From positions 1 to 37,507 of the forward strand of contig DASXZH010000061.1 of NCBI GenBank assembly GCA_036502005.1: DNA of 37,507 bases, in the 5' to 3' direction. Under the pieces are notes generated by a model. It was not told the origin of the DNA. It was given only the letters and a program-made list of their open reading frames with translations, and searched no databases. The stretch comes from DASXZH01 sp036502005. Its GTDB lineage: Bacteria > Armatimonadota > Fimbriimonadia > Fimbriimonadales > Fimbriimonadaceae. Positions 16,972 through 25,144 of the stretch are shown here, piece after piece (within the stretch, counting starts at the first letter, position 1; each line of letters opens with the position of its first letter). The position numbers and the translations under genes were made by a program.

Positions 16972-17073
16972 GACAGGCATCCCGGCTTTCTCTCTTGCTC
17001 CACCCTCCAGCGAAGATTCGAGACCCATAGGCTTTGCGTGGTCGGAGTCGCCTCCGCCGTGCCCTTTTCTGTC
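16972..17073 (-). ncRNA. Cyclic di-GMP-I (GEMM) riboswitch in the flgM leader
   Basis: On the minus strand the GEMM-I consensus is met at nearly every conserved block. Closing helix GACAG (17073-17069) pairs with CTGTC (16976-16972), with GGCA/TGCC inside it. A GNRA hairpin follows: GGAG-GCGA-CTCC. Then come the invariant ACGCAAAGCC (17039-17030) and GGGTCT (17026-17021), a variable stem (TCTTCGCT paired with AGCAAGA), and the 3' block AAAGCCGGG...GCC. The block after GGGCA differs slightly from the common AAACC form. GEMM-I RNAs bind cyclic di-GMP; a variant class binds 3',3'-cGAMP. The run AGGGCA appears to keep the G that favours c-di-GMP. The match is read by eye. Confidence 0.87.
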
Positions 17074-17096
17074 GCTTATGCAACTGTCTATTTTGG

Positions 17097-17124
17097 TTAT
17101 CGGTAACTTTACTGGGAGTCTTTA
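17097..17124 (-). promoter_or_regulatory. FliA (sigma-28)-like promoter for flgM
   Basis: On the minus strand, TAAAGACT (17124-17117) is followed after 12 nt by ACCGATAA (17104-17097). The sigma-28 consensus is TAAAGTTT, 11 nt, GCCGATAA, so the match is good apart from one extra base of spacing and two to three substitutions. Transcription would start near 17090, about 17 nt before the riboswitch. FliA-dependent flgM promoters are known in many flagellated bacteria. Confidence 0.6.
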
Positions 17125-17311
17125 GGGCCCCCAAGTATTTTTTTTAGTTTTTTTGCGAGGTTTTCTTTCCTCGGGTTTTTAAGCCGCCCGACCTCTACTT
17201 CGCAACTCTTATGCCAAAGACGGTCTCAACAGATCAATAAGATCAAAAAAGTCTCGGATCGGGTTCAACTTCTCATTCCAGAGTGAGCAGAGACTGGAAA
17301 AGTTAAGCCCC

Positions 17312-17364
17312 CTTCCGCCCATCGATCATCGACCCTCGACCGTCCGCCACTCGACTTTCGACTT
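17312..17364. repeat. Left simple-word array (TCGAC-type)
   Basis: Words such as CATCGATCATCGACC and TCGACTTTCGACTTTCGA. A 23-bp segment at 17312-17334 is repeated exactly at 17584-17606, so the array occurs twice, in the same orientation, on both sides of the MITE-like element. Confidence 0.75.
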
Positions 17365-17569
17365 TCGAGAGATGATTTCAAAATGTTTAGATTTGGTCTC
17401 GCTGGTCGCTCGGGTCCATTCGCCACCCCCTCCTTCGCTCGTGCCTCGCTAGGTTCCCCCTCCGCTCGGTACGCAGTCTTAGGCTGCAGTAACAGTTCTG
17501 TTGAGAAACTTGTCGACTTTGCGCCCTCGCATATAAGGGGAACCGGGACATTTTGAAATCACCTCTCGA
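17365..17569. mobile_element. 205-bp MITE-like element with 22-bp terminal inverted repeats
   Basis: The left end (17365-17386, reading TCGAGAGATGATTTCAAAAT...) and the right end (17548-17569) are inverted copies matching at 21 of 22 positions. An internal inverted pair GGTTCCCC (17452-17459) and GGGGAACC (17537-17544) could add a nested stem. No open frame of note lies inside, as expected for a non-autonomous miniature element. It sits between two direct copies of a TCGAC-type word array. Whether those copies are a target feature or part of the element is unclear. A folded RNA gene or attenuator is an alternative. Confidence 0.6.
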
Positions 17570-17583
17570 CTATCCCCCAATCC

Positions 17584-17668
17584 CTTCCGCCCATCGATCA
17601 TCGACCATCCGCCATTCGACTTTCGACCTTCGACCTTCGACTATCCCCTATCCCCTATCCCCTATTTA
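17584..17668. repeat. Right simple-word array (TCGAC, CCCCTAT)
   Basis: Direct repeat of the left array, continuing into TTCGACCTTCGACCTTCGAC and then a heptamer tandem CCCCTAT repeated four times with small changes, ending at the 3' end of the next gene. It resembles the heptanucleotide STRR arrays known from cyanobacteria in style, not in sequence. Confidence 0.7.
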
Positions 17669-18001
17669 AGGCATCCTCTTACACATCGGGCAGATTTTCA
17701 GCTTCTGGCCATAAAGATGGCCGCAGTGGGGACAAACCACGTCGGCATCTTCAGGATTGGGCATGTTTGCTTCATCCCAGTTGGCCCGCTCATGAATCTC
17801 TTTGAGAAGGTTAAGATCGTAAGGATCGCGGTATCGCCGCTCACCGTCGCCCTTTAGGAGGGTCGCTCCCAAATACATGAACGAAGCAAAGCTGAGGACC
17901 ATAAAGAAGATGCCGAGATAGGGGATGCCCATAAGGACTGTGCCCGCTATCAGGCTGACCATTACAACCGCAATGATAACCGCCCGTCGCTTTACAGCCA
18001 T
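17666..18001 (-). CDS. Membrane protein with C-terminal zinc ribbon
   Basis: 111 residues. Two membrane helices (about 8-27 and 30-50) are followed by a soluble tail. The end carries two CxxC knuckles (VVCPHCGHLYGQKLKICPMCKRMP), so a zinc ribbon is predicted. Zinc-ribbon tails like this bind protein or nucleic acid, but no function is assignable. The stop codon touches the repeat array; the ATG at 18001 lies 9 bp after the HigA stop on the same strand, so it may be cotranscribed with higBA. Confidence 0.75.
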   Translation of the reverse strand: MAVKRRAVIIAVVMVSLIAGTVLMGIPYLGIFFMVLSFASFMYLGATLLKGDGERRYRDPYDLNLLKEIHERANWDEANMPNPEDADVVCPHCGHLYGQKLKICPMCKRMP

Positions 18002-18010
18002 TGCGCAATT

Positions 18011-18406
18011 TTAGCTGGCACGCTTCGTTTGCGGTTGTGAGACTCCATTGCCGAGCAATGACTCTAATGGAATTCCAAACTTTCCATTCAAGATCAAGAC
18101 CTCTTCCACAGTCGGCGGGCGGCGTCCAGCCAGCAGCTCTTTCGCCCGTTTAACGCTTCTTAACTCGGCCCCGAGAGCCTCAATGTCGAAACCGCCTTGC
18201 TCCATCCTGAATTTTATTGCTTCATGCGGCAAAGGAGGATCTATACGGTGGTGCCTGTCCTCATAATGCTCCACGAGCTCATAAAGAAGGTCTATTTCTT
18301 TCCGCTCTTCTGATCCGGCGGGCGAATTGGCCAGGGCCGCCATTCTTTCGCTGGCAGCTTCATACTCTTCTTCCGTTCTTATGGGCTTAATGTCTTCGAG
18401 ATTCAT
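18011..18406 (-). CDS. higA: HigA-type antitoxin (XRE-like)
   Basis: 131 residues, the length of HigA antitoxins encoded after HigB. The N-terminal part matches the family style (IKPIRTEEEYEAASERMAAL, then ELVEHYEDRHHRIDPPLPHEAIKFRMEQ). A helix-turn-helix lies around residues 70-115 (GAELRSVKRAKELLAGRRPPTVEEVLILNGKFGIPLESLL). It should neutralise HigB and repress the pair's promoter. Its ATG overlaps the higB stop (ATGA). Confidence 0.9.
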   Translation of the reverse strand: MNLEDIKPIRTEEEYEAASERMAALANSPAGSEERKEIDLLYELVEHYEDRHHRIDPPLPHEAIKFRMEQGGFDIEALGAELRSVKRAKELLAGRRPPTVEEVLILNGKFGIPLESLLGNGVSQPQTKRAS

Positions 18407-18702
18407 ATAGAAATGATCTGCCCTTCACTTAACTTGTCGTATTCCGCGTGCGTTCCAACCCAACGAATCAAAACTCCGTGACCAATATAATCCACAACGG
18501 TTATAAGCCTAAAGTTGTTGTCTCCTATGTTAAAGACGACCCTGTCGCCAACAAGGTCAGCAGAGCGAGAAAATTCCTTGATATCGTTGAACTGCATCCA
18601 CGAAGCCTTCTCCGCTTCTTTGTACCACGCCTTTAGGGGTTGCTCAGCATTCGCATGAAGATCCCAGAAGTCACGAAGCCTCCTTCTCGACACGACCCGC
18701 AC
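18403..18702 (-). CDS. higB: HigB mRNA-interferase toxin
   Basis: 99 residues from a GTG start. HigB cuts mRNA at the ribosome. The family pattern is intact: MRVVSRRRLRDFWDLHANAEQPLKAWYKEAEKASW, then DRVVFNIGDNNFRLITVVDY and the end VLIRWVGTHAEYDKL. The GTG is favoured because the family begins at exactly this residue. Toxin-first order (higB then higA) with a 4-nt overlap is the classical HigBA layout. The pair is complete and looks functional. Confidence 0.93.
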   Translation of the reverse strand: MRVVSRRRLRDFWDLHANAEQPLKAWYKEAEKASWMQFNDIKEFSRSADLVGDRVVFNIGDNNFRLITVVDYIGHGVLIRWVGTHAEYDKLSEGQIISI

Positions 18703-18803
18703 AACAACATACTACCATCCAAAAAGTCGGCCGGATAAAGGCTGATAACCTGTCCTCATCAAGCCTCTTTTTCGCTTGATATTACGATAGACATACTTGG
18801 TAA

Positions 18804-20300
18804 TCAAGCTGCGGCAACGCCGGTCATGAGCCTTAACAGGCTTTCTTCGGTTGCGTCTTTCGCATTTACTTCACCCACGATGGTGCCATCGCGCACGACC
18901 AATATTCTTGTGGCAAGGCCAAGCACTTCCGGCAGTTCGCTGGAAATCACGATTACCGCTTTGCCCTCGTGAGCTAGACCCCTGATTAAATCGTGGATCT
19001 CGGATTTAGCGCCGACATCCACACCTCGAGTCGGTTCATCCAGAATCAACACATCGCAATGGGCGGCGAGCCATTTCGCAAGAACCAGCTTCTGCTGGTT
19101 GCCTCCGGATAGTCCAAGTGTATCGGATTCGGTGGAGGGCGCTTTTACTCGCAGTTTCTGGAAAAATGTCTGAGCAACTTCCCTTTCGCGTTTCTTATTC
19201 ACCCAACCAAGAGTTGCGTCTTCTTTCAAGGTTGGGAGGGTGATGTTCTCTCGAGAGTTCATCATGAGGACAAGGCCCTGGCGCTTGCGGTCTTCGGGAA
19301 CCAGTCCCAGCTTGTGACCCATCATCTGGATCGGGCTTTTCGGTTTGATCTCTTCGCCATTCAACTTTAGAGTGCCGAGCGCATCTCTATCGAGGCCGAA
19401 AATCGCAGTGGCGATTTCGGATCTTCCGCTGCCAACCAGCCCCGCAAAACCGACGATCTCGCCGGCCTTTACGCTGAAGTTCACATCGTGAAACTTGCCC
19501 GGGCTCGTGTAATTTGCTACTTCTAGTTTTGTATCTCCAACAGCGGCCGGCGCATGCGAAGACTCTTCGATAGCGCGGCCAATCATCATTTGAACCAGGG
19601 AGCCGCGGTCTAGCTCGCTAATCGACTTTGTGCCGACGTGTTTGCCATCACGCAGGACGCTAACCGTATCGCAAAGAAGAAAAATCTCTTCCATTCGGTG
19701 GGAGACGTAAATGCAAGTGACTCCGGAAGCCTTCAGCCGCCTGATTTGATCAAACAAAACTTCGGCTTCCCGATTTGAAAGGCTGCTCGTTGATTCATCG
19801 AAAATAACAACCTTCGCGCCACGGGCGACCGCCCCCGCAATGAGCACAACCTGCTGCTGGCTAATCGGCAAATCGCCGAGCCTCGTCGCCGGATCGATGT
19901 TCGAATGCACGTTTTCAAGCCACTGTTTGGCGTCCTTTCGCATCTGCCCAAAGTTAACAAATGGCCCGATGTTTGGCATGGATTCCATGGCCAGGTTTTC
20001 TTCAACGGTTAGATTTTCAAACGCGATGAGTTCCTGGTGGACGATGCTAACGCCCGCATTGCAAGCATCGATGGGGTTCCGGAAATGGACCTGCTCGCCA
20101 AAAAGGTAGATCTCGCCGGAATCGGGAGTGATGAGTCCGGCAAGGATCTTGCCCAGGGTGCTCTTCCCTGCTCCGTTTTCCCCCATCAAGGCATGACACG
20201 AGCCTGGCTGAATGCTCAGGCTCACATCATCTAGCGCTACAACGCCCGGATAGGCTTTGCGTATCCGCCGAACCTCTATCGCAGGCGTTGGCTCCGTCAC
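18804..20300 (-). CDS. Sugar ABC transporter, duplicated ATP-binding subunit (RbsA/MglA type)
   Basis: 498 residues with two fused ABC domains, as in RbsA, MglA and XylG. Domain 1 has Walker A GENGAGKST (40-48) and a signature ISQQQ. Domain 2 has a degenerate Walker A (GLVGSGRSE), the signature LSGGNQQ, and the strong Walker B region LILDEPTRGVDVGAKSE. It powers import of ribose or another monosaccharide. The GTG start at 20300 follows directly after the stop of the binding-protein gene, so the two are cotranscribed. Which sugar is carried is not readable from the sequence. Confidence 0.92.
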   Translation of the reverse strand: MTEPTPAIEVRRIRKAYPGVVALDDVSLSIQPGSCHALMGENGAGKSTLGKILAGLITPDSGEIYLFGEQVHFRNPIDACNAGVSIVHQELIAFENLTVEENLAMESMPNIGPFVNFGQMRKDAKQWLENVHSNIDPATRLGDLPISQQQVVLIAGAVARGAKVVIFDESTSSLSNREAEVLFDQIRRLKASGVTCIYVSHRMEEIFLLCDTVSVLRDGKHVGTKSISELDRGSLVQMMIGRAIEESSHAPAAVGDTKLEVANYTSPGKFHDVNFSVKAGEIVGFAGLVGSGRSEIATAIFGLDRDALGTLKLNGEEIKPKSPIQMMGHKLGLVPEDRKRQGLVLMMNSRENITLPTLKEDATLGWVNKKREREVAQTFFQKLRVKAPSTESDTLGLSGGNQQKLVLAKWLAAHCDVLILDEPTRGVDVGAKSEIHDLIRGLAHEGKAVIVISSELPEVLGLATRILVVRDGTIVGEVNAKDATEESLLRLMTGVAAA

Positions 20301-21395
20301 TTATAGGCCCTTTGCGATGTCGCCGGGATCTTTGGCCATAGCCAGATACTTTGGATCGACATCCGTAAAGCCCCATATCTTTAGCTGCTGCGCCCACTCG
20401 CCCAGATTAGCTTTAGTGATCTTGACTAACGGCATCTTGATAACGGCCTGCTCCGGGTCCTTGCCATTTACGATCTTATCGTAAATGATGTGCACGGGCT
20501 TGTAGCCCCACATGTAGCATGGTTGGGCAAGCAGGACGGGTGCGATGCCCTTGTCGACGTAAGCAAGCTCTTGCGGAAGGGCGTCTACAGCAACGATCTT
20601 CACCTTTGCGGGATCGAGATCAGTAAGAAGTGTGGTGGCGAAGAGCGGCCAACCGCCGATCATGGCCCAACCCTGGATCTGAGGATAAGCCTTCATCGTG
20701 TCTTGCACCTTCTGGGTTGCATCTTCCGGCGTTTCCTTAGCCATCGAGAATGTACCGACAAGCGTCATGCCTGGAAACTTCGCTTTAAGCTCATCCTGCA
20801 CGCCTTTCACGCGCTTTTGAAGGTTGGGAGCGTTCTGGTTTCCGGTGAGGATGGCGACCTGACCTTTGCCGCCCATTTGAGCGCCAAGCTCATCCATCAC
20901 TTGCTGGCCGCAGGAAGCATCGTCGGCGCCATAGAAGGCGAATCGCTTGGAATCGGCGGCGTCGCTATCAAAGGTCATAACCTGGACGCCCTTTGCGACG
21001 GCATCGTTGATCGCGCCCGTCACCTTGCTGGCATCGGAGCAGGACATCAAAATGGCATCGCTGCCGCTGTTCACCGCGTTTTGGATATTGGTGGCCTGGA
21101 CTTGGCCGTCCTCGTTCGCCGGCGTTTCCCAGTCGATGGTCACTTGCGGCCCCTGTTTGGATAGCTCGGCGGCGGCATCTTCCGCGCCTTTCTTGGCCGA
21201 CATGAAGACAGGATTTGTAGAACTCTTAGCGATAAGAGTGATCGTATATTTGTCTTTTTTCTTGGGCGCTCCGCCTGCGCTCGCGTTGCTGTTGCTGGCT
21301 GTGGAATTATTGTTATCGCCCGAACCACACCCGACTGTTGTTGCGGCAAAAACTGCCGCCGCTGCTATGAGCAGCCATCTCCGTTGAATCTTCAT
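20301..21395 (-). CDS. Sugar ABC transporter, lipoprotein substrate-binding subunit (RbsB-like)
   Basis: 364 residues, a peripl_BP_4-type binding protein. A basic start, hydrophobic core and lipobox TTVGC (Cys23) give a lipid anchor, followed by an Asn/Ser/Gly-rich linker. Ligand-binding strands are typical: YTITLIAKSSTNPVFMSAKKGAEDAA, DAILMSCSDASKVTGAINDAV, VMTFDSDAADS. The ATG at 21395 has a GAGGTG ribosome-binding site just upstream; a GTG two codons earlier is also open. It precedes the ATPase gene without a gap. The permease gene is 3.7 kb upstream, beyond two unrelated genes. Confidence 0.92.
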   Translation of the reverse strand: MKIQRRWLLIAAAAVFAATTVGCGSGDNNNSTASNSNASAGGAPKKKDKYTITLIAKSSTNPVFMSAKKGAEDAAAELSKQGPQVTIDWETPANEDGQVQATNIQNAVNSGSDAILMSCSDASKVTGAINDAVAKGVQVMTFDSDAADSKRFAFYGADDASCGQQVMDELGAQMGGKGQVAILTGNQNAPNLQKRVKGVQDELKAKFPGMTLVGTFSMAKETPEDATQKVQDTMKAYPQIQGWAMIGGWPLFATTLLTDLDPAKVKIVAVDALPQELAYVDKGIAPVLLAQPCYMWGYKPVHIIYDKIVNGKDPEQAVIKMPLVKITKANLGEWAQQLKIWGFTDVDPKYLAMAKDPGDIAKGL

Positions 21396-21459
21396 AAACA
21401 CCTCTGCTACTTGGGATTATAGTTGAGTCCGCGCACCCCGGTAAAGAGAAGGGCGAAGA

Positions 21460-22212
21460 TTAGTGCGATTTGAAGAATCTGACGACCTCTTGCGTCGCGA
21501 AACGCGGCCATCGGTGGCCTCCGTCAAACTGATGCCAAGCAACATCTGCCCCCACAGGGCTCGCGTACAAATCATAGCCTTGATTTTGGGAAGGAGTTTT
21601 CGAACAGCCATCGAGGTTTAGGAAGAACTTGCGTGTCAGTTCTGCAGTCGGAAATTTTACTAACGGGTCTTGGGTGCCGTTTATCATAAGAACCGGCTTC
21701 GGCGTCTTGGCCCTCAGAAGAAAGGTGCCCCCTGTTCCGCTGACTGAGGCAAATGCGGAAAAGAGGTTGGGTCTAGCAGCGAAGAGAACAATACTGAATA
21801 TGGCCCCGTTGGACATTCCGCAGGCATAAAATCGCTTCTTATTAACCGTGTAGTGGGAGTCCAAATACTTGGCCAGCGCATCGACAAATTTCAAGTCCCG
21901 GTCGCCATTTTCGCCAGGAGCACGCTGCCAGCCATTTCCTTTTCCTACCAGGGGGCTATCGGTCACAAGTCCTTGAGGGTAAACAACGATCGCGCCAGGC
22001 CAAGCATCTTGAACGTCGTAGCTGCGGGATGCTTGAGTATCCGTCCCGTAATGGCCGTGAAATACAAAGACGACCGGCAAAAGCTCTGGCCGTGTCGAAT
22101 CCATGCGAGGATTCTTGTAAATAAGGGCGCTTCTCTCGACCCCGTCGACTTTGAGGGAAACGGTCTCGACCAACTGAGATTGACGAGCGAGGAAAAGCAT
22201 ATGGAGAAGCAT
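21460..22212 (-). CDS. PHB depolymerase/LpqC-family esterase
   Basis: 250 residues from the ATG at 22212. Alpha/beta hydrolase of the LpqC/polyhydroxybutyrate-depolymerase type. The oxyanion segment is VFHGHYG (50-56), the nucleophile is Ser134 in GMSNG, the acid is probably in NGTQDPLV, and the histidine is in DGGHRWP near the C-terminus. Related enzymes remove feruloyl or acetyl esters from plant polysaccharide or hydrolyse polyester. An upstream in-frame Met (22278) would extend the protein into the intergenic word repeat, so I reject it. The first 14 residues are hydrophobic and could be a weak signal. It sits inside the sugar ABC cluster on the same strand. Confidence 0.82.
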   Translation of the reverse strand: MLLHMLFLARQSQLVETVSLKVDGVERSALIYKNPRMDSTRPELLPVVFVFHGHYGTDTQASRSYDVQDAWPGAIVVYPQGLVTDSPLVGKGNGWQRAPGENGDRDLKFVDALAKYLDSHYTVNKKRFYACGMSNGAIFSIVLFAARPNLFSAFASVSGTGGTFLLRAKTPKPVLMINGTQDPLVKFPTAELTRKFFLNLDGCSKTPSQNQGYDLYASPVGADVAWHQFDGGHRWPRFATQEVVRFFKSH

Positions 22213-22224
22213 GGGGTAATTATG

Positions 22225-22368
22225 CCGCGTTAAGGCCTTCGGCATCCGGCATTTGGCCTTCGGGATTGAGGTCCACACCAGGTCTGAGTCTGAAGCAACA
22301 AACCGGCACTAAGCTAAAACACTAATTCTTAGGGCCGAAAACTGAAGGCCGAATGCCCAAGGCCCTCT
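22225..22368. repeat. Word-repeat array (GGCCTTCGG / CCGAATGCC)
   Basis: The left end reads AGGCCTTCGGCATCCGGCAT and TTGGCCTTCGG; the right end reads GAAGGCCGAATGCCCAAGGCC-like words in the inverse sense. It is the same word family as at 12187-12374, again as an inverted pair flanking a non-repeated core. It encodes the spurious N-terminal extension of the esterase frame. Confidence 0.7.
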
Positions 22369-25020
22369 TTATGGATTCACCACCATCGTTGTCTCCACGC
22401 TGGTGGTTCCTGCCTTGGCCGTCACCACTACGGTAGTTGGCACCGTTACTGCGCTCGTCGTCAGGGTCGCGTTGGCGGCCGTAGCGCCAGCCGGAACCGT
22501 AATGGTTGTCGGAACAACCGCTGAAACACTGCTGCTCGCCACACTCACTATGAACCCACCAGTTGGCGCTATGCCATTCAAGTAAACGGCCACCTTCGTG
22601 CTCGTCCCGCCAACTACCGGCGAGGGCGCAACCCGCACCAACGAAACCGAGGGCGGGATCACCGTAACGAGAGTGCCTGCTGTAATAACTGGCCCCAATG
22701 ATGCGGTAAGCGTTGCGTGAGTGGCGGCAGTTACCGGAGTTGTCTGCAAAGAGAAAGTGACGCTGTTCTTGCCAGACGGAACTGTAACGGTTGGTGGAAC
22801 GGTAATCCCCGCTGTGTTGCTGTACAAGTTCACTGTGAACCCGCCGGTTCCCGCTGCATAAGCCAAAGTAACGGTCGCCGTTGCTGCGTTTCCTCCAACG
22901 ATAACACCGGCCGAAGGGTAGAACGCGGTGATCGCAGGATAGGCGACCGGGTTCACAACCAAGTTGGTGGTCACCGTTATCGAGCCCGTGTTGGCTGTAA
23001 TCGTAACCGGCGTGGCGGCATTAACGGTGTTCGTGGTCACCGTCGTATTTGCCGCCGTTGCTCCTGCCGGGACTGTAATGGTCGCTGGAACAACTGCCGC
23101 CGTGTTGTTGCTTGAAACTTTAACGGCCAGCCCGCCGGTAGGAGCCATTCCATTAAGGTAGACAGCCCCCTTGGTGCTCGTGCCTCCCACAACCGGCGAA
23201 GGCGCCACTCTTACCAAAGACACCGTCGGCGGAACAACCGTCACGACCGTTGACTCCGTAAAAGAGCCGAGCGTGGCCGTGATAGTCGCTTTGGTGACCG
23301 CCGTTACAGGAGTCGAGGTGATAGAAAAAGAGCCTGCAGTAAGTGTTGACCCCACTGTAACGCTAGTCGGAACCTGAACATTGGCGTTATTGCTGGCCAA
23401 AGACACGGTGTCTCCGGGAGCCCCCGCCGCAAATGCGAGATCCACGTAGCCAAGAATTGGGTTCCCTCCAACCACGGTTCCCGCTGAAGGATAAAACTCC
23501 GTAATGGCTGGCAGCAAAGGATTGACGGTAACCGTAGCTGCGGAAGAAGTTGAACCCAGCGTGGCGGTCAGAATGATGGTCGTTGGGGACGCCACCGAAG
23601 TTGAGGTCAGCGTTAAAGCCCCCAACATAGTTCCGCGTGCTACGGCAACGGACGTATTAGGGATAACCGCCGTGTTGTCGCTTGCAATGCTGACCGTGGT
23701 GTTGGCCGGGGCCGGGTAATCCAAACCAACGGTTGCTTGCACAGAATTTCCGCCGACAAAATTGGACTGATCAACATTAATGCTAGCAACCCCCGGGCTG
23801 ATCGTTGCCAAAAAGTTTTGGTTAGACCCGAGACTGGAAAGCGATCCGAGTATTACGGAGCCATCGCCGGACATTGCCTGAGTGGAAACGTTAAGTAGTG
23901 GGAGGCCCAGTATATTGCTAGCCCCTTTGCCGACCAAAAATGAAGACAAATCGAGCACGTTTCCCCCGAAAGAAATCTCAGCGTTGCCGGTTAAAAACCC
24001 TTCTAACACGGGATTACCGTCTATGTCCATGCCGAATTGCGGAGTGACGGCGTAGCCAGCAAGAATGCTCCCATCGGAACTGCAGGAGTGGGGTTCAAAA
24101 TTTGATAGGTTGCCTAGCGGAGCGCTGGCGTTCAAATGACCTTGAACGGTTACAAATCCGTTGGTCGCGTTTTTATAGTCACCCCCAAAGTTGTTAACGT
24201 ATATATTGAATTCGCTTCCAAATTGGAAGCTGCCGTCGGAGGTTAAACAAAAAAGATTCTCGATGACTGTATTGTCAAAGCCTGAACTTGGGATACTGGG
24301 CGTGTAAAGACTAACGTTGTTTGTGACGACAGCCTCGCCAAGATCTTCTACCGATATCACTCCAACAGTAGAGCTGTCGTTCAACGTGTAACTCGTGGTC
24401 GAATAAGTGCCGTCTAGACTGATGGAGATCGTAGAACCGTCGTCGCTTATCGAGTTTAAAATAGAGTAAGGGGTATACGGACTGGGAACTAAACTGGCGC
24501 CGAGAGCAGACCAGACCACCGGCCGCCCATTGCAATAGCCAGCGACAGTTAGACCGTTCGCACTAATGAGGGTCGCCGTTCCAGTGCTGGTTCCAGGAAG
24601 TAAGGGAAGCTGTTCTAAATCGCCGGCTACGTAGAGAAAGGGAAGGTTATTGTTCTGCCCAACAATGATGGTGCCGTCCACATTGCAGCTGTATGCAGCC
24701 GAGCCGGCGATGACGCTCGGGATGTCTGTTTCGGAACCATTGGACCAAAATGCGGCACTATTTGTCGATGTGTCTACTCCAACGACGACTTGGCCATTTC
24801 TGGATAATGCGTTCGCGGTGAACGTTGACGGCAGGAAGGTTACGCTTGCCGTTTGGGCTGCCGCCGTAAGCGCGCAAACGCAAAGAGACACAGTGGCGGC
24901 CAGTTTAGAGACTGCCGATATACAACGAATTTTTGGGCTAGCTTTAGCCCGATTATAAATGCTCCCTAACAACTTCTCCCCTAATGGCGGCAAAAAATAA
25001 GGTGCCTTCCGCACCCTCAA
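22369..25020 (-). CDS. Exported HAF-repeat / Ig-like repeat surface protein
   Basis: 883 residues. A hydrophobic stretch near residues 38-56 (AVSKLAATVSLCVCALTAAAQ) is the likely signal peptide, after an unusually long N-terminal lead; the true start may be downstream. Residues of about 65-430 carry HAF-type repeats (SRNGQVVVG, SANGLTVAG, SSDGSILAG, SGDGSVILG). Residues of about 430-883 are five Ig-like beta-sandwich units of roughly 95 residues. VSLVRVAPSPVVGGTSTK occurs twice and FYPSAG three times. The C-terminus ends in the last repeat with no anchor seen. It is probably secreted or cell-surface exposed. Its position between ABC transporter genes is unexplained. Confidence 0.8.
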   Translation of the reverse strand: MRVRKAPYFLPPLGEKLLGSIYNRAKASPKIRCISAVSKLAATVSLCVCALTAAAQTASVTFLPSTFTANALSRNGQVVVGVDTSTNSAAFWSNGSETDIPSVIAGSAAYSCNVDGTIIVGQNNNLPFLYVAGDLEQLPLLPGTSTGTATLISANGLTVAGYCNGRPVVWSALGASLVPSPYTPYSILNSISDDGSTISISLDGTYSTTSYTLNDSSTVGVISVEDLGEAVVTNNVSLYTPSIPSSGFDNTVIENLFCLTSDGSFQFGSEFNIYVNNFGGDYKNATNGFVTVQGHLNASAPLGNLSNFEPHSCSSDGSILAGYAVTPQFGMDIDGNPVLEGFLTGNAEISFGGNVLDLSSFLVGKGASNILGLPLLNVSTQAMSGDGSVILGSLSSLGSNQNFLATISPGVASINVDQSNFVGGNSVQATVGLDYPAPANTTVSIASDNTAVIPNTSVAVARGTMLGALTLTSTSVASPTTIILTATLGSTSSAATVTVNPLLPAITEFYPSAGTVVGGNPILGYVDLAFAAGAPGDTVSLASNNANVQVPTSVTVGSTLTAGSFSITSTPVTAVTKATITATLGSFTESTVVTVVPPTVSLVRVAPSPVVGGTSTKGAVYLNGMAPTGGLAVKVSSNNTAAVVPATITVPAGATAANTTVTTNTVNAATPVTITANTGSITVTTNLVVNPVAYPAITAFYPSAGVIVGGNAATATVTLAYAAGTGGFTVNLYSNTAGITVPPTVTVPSGKNSVTFSLQTTPVTAATHATLTASLGPVITAGTLVTVIPPSVSLVRVAPSPVVGGTSTKVAVYLNGIAPTGGFIVSVASSSVSAVVPTTITVPAGATAANATLTTSAVTVPTTVVVTAKAGTTSVETTMVVNP

Positions 25021-25144
25021 GAATAAATGTTTTCAATCCGGACCCCACCATAATAAACTCAATTGAGATCGCCGGTAAGTCAAACTTGCCAAATTGCGGA
25101 GATAATGATTCTGAGTATTGAACTCCGCAGTAGCATCCTTCGAA

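Noticed and set aside
17156..17180. CGAGG...CCTCG followed by GGTTTTT on the plus strand
   Set aside because: Looks like a weak terminator, but the stem is 5 bp and no plus-strand gene ends upstream.
18758..18780. ATCAAGC...GCTTGAT hairpin between the ABC ATPase gene and higB
   Set aside because: The stem is only 7 bp and no T-run follows on either strand; the T-run lies in the loop. Not supported as a terminator.
20490..21164. 224-codon plus-strand frame opposite the sugar-binding protein gene
   Set aside because: Antisense shadow of a well-supported gene; translation is His/Leu-rich with no recognisable domain.
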